64,000 nt of DNA from Achromobacter xylosoxidans (GTDB lineage: Bacteria; Pseudomonadota; Gammaproteobacteria; Burkholderiales; Burkholderiaceae_B). The notes under the pieces are model-generated. The model was not told the origin of the DNA and ran no database searches. It worked only from the letters and a program-made list of their open reading frames with translations. Position numbers and translations under genes: made by a program. The DNA lies in the NCBI RefSeq assembly GCF_002192695.1, contig NZ_MTLG01000125.1:124001-188000 (forward strand). Direction: 5' to 3'. The first letter of the stretch is position 1. Each line of letters starts with the position of its first letter. This document shows positions 25,416 through 34,534 of this stretch, in pieces.

Positions 25416-25790
25416 TCAGGCCACGTTGGCGAAGCGTTGTTCGAGGTAGGCGATGATGTCGCTGGACTCATACATCCAGCGAGTGCCCGCTGCATCGTCG
25501 ATGCGCAGGCACGGCACCTTCACCTTGCCGCCGCCTGCCTGCAGTTGTGCGCGCGCTTCGGGATCGCCCTTGGCGTCGCGCAGCGCGATGGGCGCGTTGA
25601 GCTTGTGGATGGCGCGCCGCGTCTTGACGCAGAACGGGCAGGCGTGGAATTGGTAGAGCGACAGCTTGGCCGCTTCGGTGTTGACCGTGGCCTGGCCTTG
25701 CGCGGAGCGCTGTTGCGGGCGGGGCCGCGTGAGGGCGTCGCCCAGCACGATGATTTGACCCAGGCCGACACGTAGGGCTTTGACTAGCAT
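25416..25790 (-). CDS. Glutaredoxin-like protein with CPFC motif
   Basis: A 124-residue thioredoxin-fold protein. Residues from about 43 on (LSLYQFHACPFCVKTRRAIHKL) hold the CPFC redox motif, KVKVPCLRI has the cis-Pro, and MYESSDIIAYLEQRF is the end typical of single-domain glutaredoxin/GST N-domain proteins. The first 40 residues resemble a short hydrophobic anchor followed by a linker. It should be a glutathione-dependent thiol reductase. A lipoprotein gene follows closely. Confidence 0.87.
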   Translation of the reverse strand: MLVKALRVGLGQIIVLGDALTRPRPQQRSAQGQATVNTEAAKLSLYQFHACPFCVKTRRAIHKLNAPIALRDAKGDPEARAQLQAGGGKVKVPCLRIDDAAGTRWMYESSDIIAYLEQRFANVA

Positions 25791-26190
25791 GGAGTAGGAC
25801 TCGATACGGATGGACAGGCGGCCAGTCTACTCTGTGCGGCGTATTCCGGTCTTGCGGATGCTCTTAGCCACGCCGACGGGCGTTCACCCTGTGTCAGGTC
25901 AGGATTCGGGACTCGAAGTTGGCGCGCTATTGAAACCGCGGCAGGTAGCCGCAGCCTGTATAAGCAGGCCTTGCAGGCGGCCTGACGTTGCCGATGATCT
26001 GGCGCCTGTGCATGGAGCCCGGGATTCCCGCGCAGAGCCTGATTCGGCCGCCTGCGCACGCGCAGAGAGGGATCGCATGCGAATCAATGTGGCGCTCCCG
26101 GTCAAAAAAAAGTAAACCGTAACCCAGCAGCACACCCGTCATACGCAGCCAGTACCCGCCAATCTCACGCCGCGCTCTCAGGAGACTCCC
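25791..26190. other. 400-bp region without a supported gene
   Basis: Frames here lack ribosome sites or recognisable products. No RNA gene or long repeat seen. Confidence 0.5.
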
Positions 26191-26397
26191 TTGCGCTACG
26201 TCCTGATCTTCGCTTGCATCGTAGTGGCCGCCGCCGGGACGGCTTGCTCGTCCCGCCAGCTGTATGACACCGGCCAATCCTGGCAACAGAATGACTGCAA
26301 CAAGATCGCCGATAACCAGGAACGACAGCGTTGCCAGAGCGACGCGTCCAAATCCTATGACACGTACCAGCGTCAGCGGCAGGACGTCCAGAAATAG
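26191..26397 (+). CDS. Small lipoprotein (TTG start)
   Basis: A 68-residue protein, MRYVLIFACIVVAAAGTACS then a polar, Gln/Arg/Asp-rich tail with two further Cys. The GTAC lipobox marks a lipoprotein. The start is TTG with CAGGAGA placed six bases upstream; no ATG gives the signal peptide. Similar short proteins with a conserved Cys pair occur in proteobacteria without known function. Confidence 0.8.
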   Translation: MRYVLIFACIVVAAAGTACSSRQLYDTGQSWQQNDCNKIADNQERQRCQSDASKSYDTYQRQRQDVQK

Positions 26398-26457
26398 AAT
26401 CGCCCGGCACGTTTTTAGAGACGAAAAGGCAACAGCGCGCCTGGCACCCCGACCTCG

Positions 26458-27414
26458 TTAAGCCACGCGCCGGAACGCCCTTCGATACCCCATCGGGCTC
26501 GTTCCTAAGATGCCCGTGAAATGTTCCCGCAGCGATACCGCTGATCCAAATCCCACCTCCATCGCCACCCGCTCCACCGGCAGGTCCGTCGTCTCCAGCA
26601 TTCCGCGCGCGCGGTTCACCCGTGACTGGATCACCCACTGCAAGGGACTGACGCCTAGCAGTTCCTGAAACCGCCGGTTCAAGGTGCGCACACTTACCGC
26701 GGCCTGCGCGGCCAGCGCGCCTACAGTCAGGTTGTGCGCCAGTCTGCTCTCGATCCAGTGCAGCAGTGGCGTCAGGTCGGTGTGCGAGGCCGGTGTGGAC
26801 CGGACGATGAACTGCGCCTGGCCGCCAGCGCGTTCCAGCGGCACCACGGCCAGCCGGGCGCTGTTGGCGGCGACAGCGGCGCCGTGGTCGCGCTTGATCA
26901 TGTGCAGGCACAGGTCCATGCCGGCGGCGGCGCCGGCGGAGGTGAGGATCTGGCCGTTGTCGACGAACAGCACGTTGGGATTGACGTCGATGGCGGGGTA
27001 GCGGCGGGCCAATTGGTCGGCGGCTTTCCAGTGGGTGGTGGCCTTGAGGCCGTCGAGGATGCCGCTGGCGGCCAGGGCGAAGGCGCCGGTGCAGATGGAG
27101 GCGATGCGGGCGCCTGCGGCGTGGGCGTGGCGGATCAGGTCGAGGATGTCGCGGGGGACATCGCGGCTCGGGTCGGCCAGGCCGGGCACGATGACGGTGT
27201 GCGCGTGACGCGCCACGTCTAGGCGGGCGCGGATGTGCAGGTCATAGGCGTGGGTTTTGACGCGGGGTTTGCTGGCGCAGACTTGCACGTCGTAGGGGCG
27301 GCGGCCATCGAGGGTTTCGGCGAGCTGGAAGATCTCGCAAGGCGCGGCGAGGTCGCCCGCGACCAGGCCGTCGAAGGCGAGCACGGCGATGCGATGAGGG
27401 GCTTTCTTGGGCAT
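26458..27414 (-). CDS. GlxA-type AraC family transcriptional regulator
   Basis: A 318-residue regulator. Residues about 8-180 are a DJ-1/PfpI-like domain (RIAVLAFDGLVAGDLAAPCEIF, then ICTGAFALAASGILDG), and the C-terminus has AraC helix-turn-helix motifs (VGALAAQAAVSVRTLNRRFQ and VERVAMEVGFGSAVSLREHF). The frame runs to 27726, but the start at 27414 (MPKKAPHR) fits the family. It is divergent from two small membrane genes that it could control. Confidence 0.92.
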   Translation of the reverse strand: MPKKAPHRIAVLAFDGLVAGDLAAPCEIFQLAETLDGRRPYDVQVCASKPRVKTHAYDLHIRARLDVARHAHTVIVPGLADPSRDVPRDILDLIRHAHAAGARIASICTGAFALAASGILDGLKATTHWKAADQLARRYPAIDVNPNVLFVDNGQILTSAGAAAGMDLCLHMIKRDHGAAVAANSARLAVVPLERAGGQAQFIVRSTPASHTDLTPLLHWIESRLAHNLTVGALAAQAAVSVRTLNRRFQELLGVSPLQWVIQSRVNRARGMLETTDLPVERVAMEVGFGSAVSLREHFTGILGTSPMGYRRAFRRVA

Positions 27415-27556
27415 GCCTGGGGTTCCGGCGGTTGCGAAGGGCCAGATCTGCCCGATCGCACGGTTGGCGGATTTCTTTCGAAGATTGGCATTTTGGCCAA
27501 TGGCAAGCGATTGCGCCAGCCCGGACAATGCCGGTTCCCTTTGCGTTGCGGTGGCC

Positions 27557-27880
27557 ATGTCCATGAAAGATTCCGGCGGTTCGACGAACTCTCTATTCAA
27601 GTGGGCGGCGGTCCTGGAGGGGACGACGCTGCTGGCGCTGGTCTGCGTCGCGGTGCCGTTGAAGCATCTGGCCGGGGTGCCGGCGCCGGTGTCGTGGATT
27701 GGGCCGGTGCATGGTGTGGCGTTCATGCTCTACATCGCGCTGGCGTGCAATGTGGCGTCGGCACAGGACTGGCCGCGCAAGCGGCTGCTGCTGACCTTGC
27801 TGGCGACGCTGGTGCCGTTCGGCGGCTATGTGATCGCGCGCAGACTGGACCGCGCCGTGGCACCCGCCAGAAGGGCGTGA
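27557..27880 (+). CDS. DUF3817 family membrane protein
   Basis: A 107-residue protein with three hydrophobic segments. LEGTTLLALVCVAVPLKHLA and GPVHGVAFMLYIAL match the DUF3817 pattern, in which an early Glu-Gly and a His in the second helix are conserved. The start is one of two ATGs at 27557 and 27563; neither has a strong ribosome site. The next gene begins three bases after its stop, so they form an operon. Confidence 0.8.
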   Translation: MSMKDSGGSTNSLFKWAAVLEGTTLLALVCVAVPLKHLAGVPAPVSWIGPVHGVAFMLYIALACNVASAQDWPRKRLLLTLLATLVPFGGYVIARRLDRAVAPARRA

Positions 27881-27883
27881 GCG

Positions 27884-28312
27884 ATGGGGTATCTGCTGAT
27901 CAAGTCGCTGCACATCGCGCTGATGCTGTTTTGGGTGGCGGGGATGGTGGTGCAGGGGTTCGTGTTGGCGGCAGCCGCGAAACTGCCTGGGCCGGCGTTG
28001 CCGCAGGAGCTGGCGCGATTGCGCTTGTTGCGCCGATGGGAGCGCACGCTGACCACGCCGGCGATGGTAGGGGCGTTGGCGACGGGCGTGTATCTGGCGG
28101 CGAGCGCGGGGTGGTTTGGCAGCGGCTGGCTGTCGGTGAAGCTGGCGTTGGTGTTGGGGCTGGCTGCGGCGCATGGAATGCAGGCCGGGCGGCTGCGGCG
28201 GACGGTTGAGGCTGCGGGTGGCGGTGAAGGAACGGCGCGCGCAAACCTGTTGCCGCTGGTGGCGATTGCGCTCGTGCTCATCATTGTGCTGGTGGTGGTG
28301 AAGCCGTTCTGA
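27884..28312 (+). CDS. CopD/HemJ-like four-helix membrane protein
   Basis: A 142-residue protein with four membrane helices. KSLHIALMLFWVAGMV has the early His and W-x-A-G of CopD/DUF2269/HemJ-type proteins, and WLSVKLALVLGLAAAHGMQAGRL resembles the third helix of HemJ (protoporphyrinogen oxidase). Length equals HemJ, but I would not claim that enzyme without alignment. It follows a DUF3817 gene in one operon. Confidence 0.7.
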   Translation: MGYLLIKSLHIALMLFWVAGMVVQGFVLAAAAKLPGPALPQELARLRLLRRWERTLTTPAMVGALATGVYLAASAGWFGSGWLSVKLALVLGLAAAHGMQAGRLRRTVEAAGGGEGTARANLLPLVAIALVLIIVLVVVKPF

Positions 28313-28552
28313 GGCGCGGGCGGTTCCAGGCGTCGCAGGCGTGGGCGGTGGCTGTCAGCCACTGTAGGCACGGCCGCAACGGCGCCAGACTACGGATTTT
28401 GCCCGGGGCGTCGTAGTCCACATGCGCTGGGGCGCGCACTTCTGGATCACTCCTGATGGATTAATCCTCGCCCAGACCGCGCGGGATCGTTATTAAATGT
28501 GCGGCAAGCTCGACTATCCCGTTCAGGTGGTTGAATAAAGCGAGGTGTACCC
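28313..28552. other. Intergenic region with small hairpin
   Basis: GTGGCTGTCAGCCAC (28351-28365) is a 6-bp hairpin soon after the preceding stop and may terminate it weakly. Nothing else is recognised. Confidence 0.35.
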
Positions 28553-29215
28553 ATGCCGCACTCTCGATTCATCCAGCACGCTTTGGCCGTCATTGGGGCC
28601 TTGTTCATGGCGTTGGGCGCCACCGCGCAAGCGCAGGGCACTGGCCAGAACGCCCCGGTTCCAACGCCGCTTGCACCCGCGAAATACTGTGAATGCCGCT
28701 TCTCATCCGGGCAATACGAGGCCTATAGCGTCAACGGGACGTGCACCGTCCAGCGGTATGCCGGCGGACGCAAGTGCGAATACGGTTTCTCGGGTATTGG
28801 GGCCAATCAGGCGGTTCTCACTTCCATACTTGGGCAGGACGCGTACCAAGCGCAGCTGCAATCCGCGACGCAGATCTTCCCCCGCTATCTGGCGTTCGCG
28901 CAATCGGGAGACACGTCGGCCTTGAGCGAGAGCGGCTTCATTGAGAGCGCCCTGCCAGTCCTGGCGCGAGGCAGCTTGTTTCGACAGGCCGTCGTCATCG
29001 CGGAGTTGCCCGTCAAGCAGATCGATAACGAGATCGTCATTTTTTCCAGGAAGTACAGCAACGTCATATCGGAGGTATTCCAGGGAAAAAGGCCGCCGCT
29101 TTCGGTGAAGTGGACGGAGGGCTTCCAGTTTGAGATCGGGCGAGGCTATGTGCTGATGGATTACAAGCAAGCGTCGCAATTACTGGTGTTGTTCTTCTCC
29201 GACGAGAAACGGTGA
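28553..29215 (+). CDS. Hypothetical secreted protein
   Basis: A 220-residue protein with a signal peptide ending ATAQAQ, then a Pro-rich linker, a Cys-containing segment (KYCECRF, GTCTVQ, RKCEYGF) suggesting two disulfides, and a mixed C-terminal domain. GAGG precedes the ATG. The next gene begins six bases later. I recognise no family. Confidence 0.75.
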   Translation: MPHSRFIQHALAVIGALFMALGATAQAQGTGQNAPVPTPLAPAKYCECRFSSGQYEAYSVNGTCTVQRYAGGRKCEYGFSGIGANQAVLTSILGQDAYQAQLQSATQIFPRYLAFAQSGDTSALSESGFIESALPVLARGSLFRQAVVIAELPVKQIDNEIVIFSRKYSNVISEVFQGKRPPLSVKWTEGFQFEIGRGYVLMDYKQASQLLVLFFSDEKR

Positions 29216-29221
29216 TCAACC

Positions 29222-29719
29222 ATGGATTTGACATGCATGCGAGAACTGCCCGGACTGGATTGGGCCATGCTTTGCCTGACCGCTGTGGTGGCTCTGATCT
29301 TGTTCGTGTTTGGGCTGTATCTGTTATTTCGACCCAGGCCCTCCCCCACGACTACCACCAAGCCCGAGGTGGAAGCGTTCATCGACAAGTATGGTTTGAA
29401 AGGGCCGGTCGGCGTGTTCCTGATACTCGTCTCCATTGCGTTGGTCGGAGGGCTTTATTGGCATTTGAACGACAGGTTTCCCGCCAATGCGGAGGAGTTT
29501 TCAGGGGCTCCACGCACACTGGGTTCGATCGCCGAGGGGCTGCGCCGGAACTCGGGCGCCGATATTCTTTTGAAGGGCGGAGCCGAGACTGTCGTAATCT
29601 CTCAGCCGGTCAGCGGCGCATGCTGGTCAGCGCTGGTAGATCAGGTGTGCGCGGTGTATCGGGATACGTTGACGTGCAGCCGGGATGGCGATCGGATTGT
29701 CATCGACCGCAAGCCCTGA
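29222..29719 (+). CDS. Hypothetical two-helix membrane protein
   Basis: A 165-residue protein with membrane segments at about 17-36 and 60-78 and a C-terminal soluble domain holding two Cys pairs (GACWS, DQVCAV, TLTCSR). It directly follows the secreted gene, so they likely act together. No family recognised. Confidence 0.72.
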   Translation: MDLTCMRELPGLDWAMLCLTAVVALILFVFGLYLLFRPRPSPTTTTKPEVEAFIDKYGLKGPVGVFLILVSIALVGGLYWHLNDRFPANAEEFSGAPRTLGSIAEGLRRNSGADILLKGGAETVVISQPVSGACWSALVDQVCAVYRDTLTCSRDGDRIVIDRKP

Positions 29720-29799
29720 AGCAGCGCGCCGTATGAGCGGAAAAGGTGTGGCAGACTACGCCCATTCACGGCTATTGGGTGCGAGCACCCGCTTTCCGC

Positions 29800-30195
29800 A
29801 TGAACCTCAGCAACCGCCTGAAAGCCTGGGCCAAGCGCATCAAGCGCGACGGCCTGACGCTATGGTTTGCCGGCAAGCATGCCCGCACGCCCTGGTACGC
29901 CAAGGCGCTGGGCCTGTTCGTGGTGGCCTATGCGCTCAGTCCCATCGACCTGATTCCCGACTTCATCCCCGTGCTGGGTTACGTCGATGACGTGCTGCTG
30001 TTGCCCGGCCTGATCTGGCTGGCCATCAAGCTGTTGCCACCCGACGTGCTGCAGGAATGCAGGGTTCAGGCGGACGCCTGGATGCAGTCGAAAAGGGAGA
30101 AGCCGCGCAGCCTGGCGGGCGCGGTGATGATCGTGGCGCTATGGCTGGGGATAAGTATTGTGGCGTGGTTCTGGCTTGCGCCGTATTTTCGGTAG
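29800..30195 (+). CDS. YkvA family protein (DUF1232)
   Basis: A 131-residue membrane protein. AYALSPIDLIPDFIPVLGYVDD is the DUF1232 signature, followed by a hydrophobic C-terminal helix. The start at 29800 (MNLSNRLKAW) is 18 codons into the longer frame and fits the family. Role unknown. Confidence 0.92.
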   Translation: MNLSNRLKAWAKRIKRDGLTLWFAGKHARTPWYAKALGLFVVAYALSPIDLIPDFIPVLGYVDDVLLLPGLIWLAIKLLPPDVLQECRVQADAWMQSKREKPRSLAGAVMIVALWLGISIVAWFWLAPYFR

Positions 30196-30224
30196 CGCCC
30201 TGGCCGGCGGGCTTGCGCGTGGAA

Positions 30225-30995
30225 CTACGCCGAACCTTCTTCCACAAACCCCAAGTTCCTGAGTTCCGCGATTGCGCCCTTTTCCTCCTCCCGCCGCGCC
30301 TTGGGCGCGGCCAGCGAGGCGGTCAACAGCATGGACTGGGCGGGCGAGCTATCAAAGCCATGCAGCGTGCTGGCGATGCCGGGGAACGCCTGAACGAAAG
30401 CCGCTCCCAGCGCCTCGTACCCCGGATAATTCCCCTGCTTGTCCACGATGACCTGCGTCTGCGGATCGCGCCGGATCAGATGCAGCGGCACGCCTTCGCA
30501 GCGCAGGCCCAGCAGCCTGGCTTCGCTGATGTCCAAGGCCCAATCGGTTTCGGAGTAGAAGGCGGCGCGCGCGGTTGCGAACTGATCGAGGAGGCGCTCG
30601 TCCTTGCAGAAGGCGGTGGGCGTCAGATTGAGATTGAGCTTGCCGATCTTGCCCACCAGCTTGACCCGGCGAAAGAACGAGGCCCACACCAGCAGGATGG
30701 GATTGGTGGACAGGTCCTCGATCAGCACGTCTTCAAACATGCAGGGCTGGATCATCGAGTTGACCGCTCGGCATTTAGAGAGGCGCACGTTCTGCACGCG
30801 CGACATACGCTGTGGGATCTTGACCATGGACAGCGCGCAGTTGTCGAAGGTGCAGTCGTGGAAGTGCAGATCGCTGAAGTGCGAGCTGCCCTTGTCGTAT
30901 GCCATCAGGAAGGTCGTGCCTTCGGTTTTCTGCATGAAGGAGTCTGTCGATGAGACGGGTTGCTGGCATGTGCCCTGGCTGAGGGTTCGCTTCAA
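30225..30995 (-). CDS. Hypothetical protein with pentapeptide-like N-terminus
   Basis: A protein of up to 256 residues. HFSDLHFHDCTFDNCALS and similar F/L-centred five-residue steps in the first 110 residues suggest a short right-handed beta-helix like pentapeptide-repeat proteins. The rest is unassigned. The listed TTG start overlaps the stop of the upstream gene (TTGA), indicating translational coupling; an ATG at 30935 is an alternative. Confidence 0.65.
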   Translation of the reverse strand: MKRTLSQGTCQQPVSSTDSFMQKTEGTTFLMAYDKGSSHFSDLHFHDCTFDNCALSMVKIPQRMSRVQNVRLSKCRAVNSMIQPCMFEDVLIEDLSTNPILLVWASFFRRVKLVGKIGKLNLNLTPTAFCKDERLLDQFATARAAFYSETDWALDISEARLLGLRCEGVPLHLIRRDPQTQVIVDKQGNYPGYEALGAAFVQAFPGIASTLHGFDSSPAQSMLLTASLAAPKARREEEKGAIAELRNLGFVEEGSA

Positions 30996-31477
30996 TAGCT
31001 GCCCGCCGGCAGCGCATCTGCCAAATAGGCGGCGGTATCCGGTTCATTGCGCAATACATGCCGCATCCACGCCCCGCGCTCATGCGCGGTCACTTCCAGT
31101 TCCCACACGCATGCAATGAACGGTCCCTGCACGGGCTGAAACTGCTCGGGTTGATCCAGCGGCGCGGCGTACATCTGCTGGCACAGAATGCCGCCGGATA
31201 TCCACCAATCCGCCAGCAGCCAGACCGCTTCTTCGCCCACGTGCACGATGCAGAAGCCCAGGCCCGTGGCACGCGGATCGCGGGTGGCGTCTTGCAACGC
31301 GGCCATTGCGGTTTTGCGGGCGGCTGCGGCCACTTCGGCGGACAGCAGTGGAACGGTTGGATCGGGATTGTGTTGTATCGCGTACGCCTTGAGGGCCACG
31401 CCGTCTTCGCGCCATTGATCGATGAACGCCATGCGGCGCGGTGCGTAAGGTTCTGCGGGTAAGGTTCGGAAAGACAT
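30992..31477 (-). CDS. Hypothetical conserved cytosolic protein
   Basis: A 161-residue protein starting at MSFRTLPAEPY. It is Trp-rich in the middle (EEAVWLLADWWISGGILCQQMY) and has no membrane segment. Its stop overlaps the start of the pentapeptide-like gene, so the two form an operon. I recognise no family. Confidence 0.68.
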   Translation of the reverse strand: MSFRTLPAEPYAPRRMAFIDQWREDGVALKAYAIQHNPDPTVPLLSAEVAAAARKTAMAALQDATRDPRATGLGFCIVHVGEEAVWLLADWWISGGILCQQMYAAPLDQPEQFQPVQGPFIACVWELEVTAHERGAWMRHVLRNEPDTAAYLADALPAGSY

Positions 31478-31537
31478 GATGGGCGGCTTGGTTGAACCTA
31501 TCAGGGGCATGTAGGCAGATACTCTTCGTGCAGTCGG

Positions 31538-32113
31538 TCAAGCCAGCAAGGACAAGGCTTCATCCAGCGACAGCACGGTGGTGCGCGACGCAAAGGCGGT
31601 GGCGAACAGATGCTCGTGGACGATCGGGTCCGGGTCGTAGCAGCAGTCCTGGACCGTCAGCAGGCGGTAGTCCGCGTCGCTGGCATGCGCGATGGACGAC
31701 AGCATCACGCCCGTGGATGCGACGCCGGCCATGATCAGCGTGTCTATGCCTTTTGCGGAAAGCCGCACTTGCAGATCGGTGCCGAAGAACACGCTGGCGC
31801 GGTGGGCGATGATGATGGGTTCATCTTCGCGGCGGTCGAGTTCCGGCGAGATGCGGTCGTGGACGAAGCGGCCCAGCTGCTTGATGCCCTGCCCGTTCTT
31901 GTTCAAGGGGCTGACTTCAGGATACCCGGGGCTGAAGTGGATCTTGGCGAAGTAGACGCTGATGCCGGCGTGCCGCGCGGCGTCGCACAGTTGCCGCGTG
32001 TTGTTGAGCAAGGCGGGGGCGACCGACGGGAACAGTTCCATGATGTCGGTCTGGTAGTGCATGACCAGCAAGGCAGTACGCGCCGGGACAATGGCTGGGG
32101 TCTGGGTGTTCAT
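31538..32113 (-). CDS. Isochorismatase-fold hydrolase lacking the catalytic Cys
   Basis: A 191-residue protein of the isochorismatase-like fold. The catalytic Asp is in MHYQTDIMELF, and GVASTGVMLSSIAHASD is the segment where amidases of this fold have Cys; here it is Gly. Gly at this site is seen in isochorismatases (EntB, PhzD) and in an uncharacterised branch with DYRLLTVQDCCYDPDP. So nicotinamidase-type chemistry is unlikely. The start at 32113 (MNTQTP) follows the family. Confidence 0.85.
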   Translation of the reverse strand: MNTQTPAIVPARTALLVMHYQTDIMELFPSVAPALLNNTRQLCDAARHAGISVYFAKIHFSPGYPEVSPLNKNGQGIKQLGRFVHDRISPELDRREDEPIIIAHRASVFFGTDLQVRLSAKGIDTLIMAGVASTGVMLSSIAHASDADYRLLTVQDCCYDPDPIVHEHLFATAFASRTTVLSLDEALSLLA

Positions 32114-32292
32114 GCTCCGCTCCGCAAGAGGTTTGCCACGCGCGCCTTGCGGGGATCCGGCCTGCCGGCTCGGTGTCATGCGTGGCGACGTGATTGGGTG
32201 CGACAGAAGGGACGCACGACTCTACCACGGTGGGCATGGCGGAATGTTGTCCGAAGAACGATCCTGTGCGACCCCTTGCGAAACGCCAGAAG

Positions 32293-33417
32293 CTACGCGA
32301 CCGGCAACTGATTCGTCACGCAATGGATTCCGCCGCCGCCTGACGCGATGGCGTCGATATCCAGCTGCACCACCTTGCGGCCCGGATATAAACGTGCCAG
32401 TAGATCGCGCGCCTTCGCGTCCGCTTCCGCATCGCCGAATTCCGGTGCGATGACAGCGCCGTTGATGACGAAGTAGTTGATGTAGCCGGCCGCGAAGTCG
32501 GGGTTGTCGCGCAGGAACTTGCTGCGCCTCGGATTGAGCGGCGGGCTCATGGTGTGGATTTCCAGCGGCTTGCCGTCGGCGTCCGTCGCGCGCCGCAGAA
32601 TCTCCAGATGCTTGCGGGTCAGCGCGTAGTCGTAGGACTCGGGATCCATGTCGAGGTTGGCGACGACGACGCCGGGGCGGGTGAAGCGGGCGTAGAAATC
32701 GACATGGGCGTCGGTGATGTCTTTACCCTTGATGCCGGGCAGCCAGATGATCTTGCGCAGGCCCAGGCAGCGCTTTAGTTCTTCCTCGACTTCAGCCTTG
32801 CTCCAGTCGGGGTTGCGGTTGGAATTGATCCAGCTGCTTTCGGTCATGATGCCGGTGCCGCGGCCGTCGACTTCGATGCCGCCGCCTTCGCCGACCAGTT
32901 CGCTTTGCAGGTATTCGGTATCAGTGAGCTCGGTGGTTTCGGCGGCGATCTTGGCGTCGGCGGCGTGGCGCTGTTTGTTGCCCCAGCCGTTGAAGTTGAA
33001 GTCCACGCCGGTGGCCGAACCCCGCCCATCCAGCACGAAGTTGGCGCCGATGTCGCGCATCCAGATGTCGTCCAGGCGGGTTTCGACGAAGCTGACGTTG
33101 TCCGCGCCGCAATGGCGTTCGGCCAGGCTGCGTTCGCGGCTGCGGCAGAACACGGTGACGGGCTGGTGGGCGGCGATGGCGCGGGCGATGCGGCCGAGCG
33201 CGGCCTGGACGTCGGCGGTGAAGTCTTCCCAGATGGCGTCCTGGGCGCCGAAGGCGATGAAGGCGCGGGCCTGGGGCGCGCCTTCGTCGGGCATGTGCCA
33301 GCCGCGGGCGGACGCGGCCTGCGCGCCGGATGCGAGGACGCCGAGGCCCAGCGCGGCAGCGGCGCGGGCGCCGAAGAGCAGGGAAGCTTGTTGGATGAGT
33401 TGGCGGCGGGTGGGCAC
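32293..33417 (-). CDS. Exported agmatine deiminase family protein
   Basis: A 374-residue member of the agmatine deiminase/peptidylarginine deiminase family, which hydrolyse guanidino groups to ureido groups plus ammonia. Active-site segments are DDIWMRDIG, GEGGGIEVDGRG, DITDAHVDFYARF and the C-terminal GGGGIHCVTNQ with the nucleophilic Cys. Unusually for agmatine deiminase it begins with a signal sequence (PTRRQLIQQ... ASGAQAAS), so it should act in the periplasm. The start is GTG with AGGAG seven bases upstream. It is divergent from a LysR gene that may control it. Confidence 0.9.
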   Translation of the reverse strand: MPTRRQLIQQASLLFGARAAAALGLGVLASGAQAASARGWHMPDEGAPQARAFIAFGAQDAIWEDFTADVQAALGRIARAIAAHQPVTVFCRSRERSLAERHCGADNVSFVETRLDDIWMRDIGANFVLDGRGSATGVDFNFNGWGNKQRHAADAKIAAETTELTDTEYLQSELVGEGGGIEVDGRGTGIMTESSWINSNRNPDWSKAEVEEELKRCLGLRKIIWLPGIKGKDITDAHVDFYARFTRPGVVVANLDMDPESYDYALTRKHLEILRRATDADGKPLEIHTMSPPLNPRRSKFLRDNPDFAAGYINYFVINGAVIAPEFGDAEADAKARDLLARLYPGRKVVQLDIDAIASGGGGIHCVTNQLPVA

Positions 33418-33565
33418 GTCGGGCTCCTGGAATTCTGGACGATCGATAAAAAATGGTTATGTTTGAGTCAAAGGTGCGCACCTCTTGAATTCCAGTGTAT
33501 TTCTCGCCCGGCCGCGCGGACTAGCGATATATTTAGTGGAATTCTGATTAGCAGGGCTTATCGAT

Positions 33566-34444
33566 ATGCTCAAGCAATGGCCTCCCCTGAACGTGCTGCG
33601 GGGCTTCGAGGCGGCCGCCCGGTTGGGTAGCTTCCATAAGGCGGCCGACGAGCTGCACCTGACGCAGTCGGCGATCAGCCAGCAGGTGCGCAGCCTGGAG
33701 GACTATCTGGGCCAGCCGCTGTTTTTCCGCCAGGGGCGCGCGGTGTCGTTGACCGATGCGGGCTGGGATCTGCTGGGCACGACCCAGGCCATGCTGCAGC
33801 AGTTGGCGGCCGGCATCCGCAGGTTGGACCAGTACCGCAAGCCGAACCAATTGATCGTGAACACCAGCCCGGCGTTTTCGCGGCACTGGCTGCTGCCCAG
33901 GCTGGAGGCTTTCCGCGCCCTGCATCCCGAGGCGGATCTGTGGCTGTACACCAGCGATGCCGCGCCGGAGATGGCCAAGCAAACCATCGATATCGCGCTG
34001 CGCGATGATCTGGGTCCGCAAGCGGACTGCGCGTTCCGCGTGCTGGTCGAGGACCGCATGTATCCGGCCTGCCATCCTCGCCTGCTGGCGGCGGACGCGC
34101 GCGCCACGCTGCATGGCGAGCGCGAGATGGATTGGAGCCATTGGGAAACGCAGGGCGGCGCCGACGTGGGCCAGCGCGGCCAGGGTATGAATTTTTCCGA
34201 CCCCGGCCTGTTGCTGGACGCAGCGCGCGAGGGCCTGGGCATGGCGCTGGTCAGCAGCCTGCTGGCCGAACGCTCGCTCCGCGACGGCTCGTTGGCGGCG
34301 TTGACGGAGCAGACCGTGCGAGGCCCGAAGTGGGCCTGGCTGGTGCATCGGGACAGCCAGGATGAGCCCTTGACGCGCGCGTTCTGCGATTGGGTGTCTG
34401 GAGAACTGGGAGCGTCGCCGGAGGGCGGCGGAGCGGCAGCCTAG
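33566..34444 (+). CDS. LysR family transcriptional regulator (GcvA-like)
   Basis: A 292-residue regulator. PPLNVLRGFEAAARLGSFHKAADELHL and LTQSAISQQVRSLEDYLG give the N-terminal helix-turn-helix; NTSPAFSRHWLLPRLEAF begins the effector domain as in GcvA-like members. Divergent from the exported agmatine deiminase gene, the usual place for a LysR regulator of its target. A 12-bp palindrome and three GAATTC-centred sites lie in the shared promoter region. Confidence 0.93.
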   Translation: MLKQWPPLNVLRGFEAAARLGSFHKAADELHLTQSAISQQVRSLEDYLGQPLFFRQGRAVSLTDAGWDLLGTTQAMLQQLAAGIRRLDQYRKPNQLIVNTSPAFSRHWLLPRLEAFRALHPEADLWLYTSDAAPEMAKQTIDIALRDDLGPQADCAFRVLVEDRMYPACHPRLLAADARATLHGEREMDWSHWETQGGADVGQRGQGMNFSDPGLLLDAAREGLGMALVSSLLAERSLRDGSLAALTEQTVRGPKWAWLVHRDSQDEPLTRAFCDWVSGELGASPEGGGAAA

Positions 34445-34534
34445 ACCTTGCCTCTCGGGTTGCGGTTTTCATCACGGTGTTAAGTTGTAGCCTCACCGCC
34501 GCATGCGGCGCCTTCCTGAGCAAGAGACTCCTCG

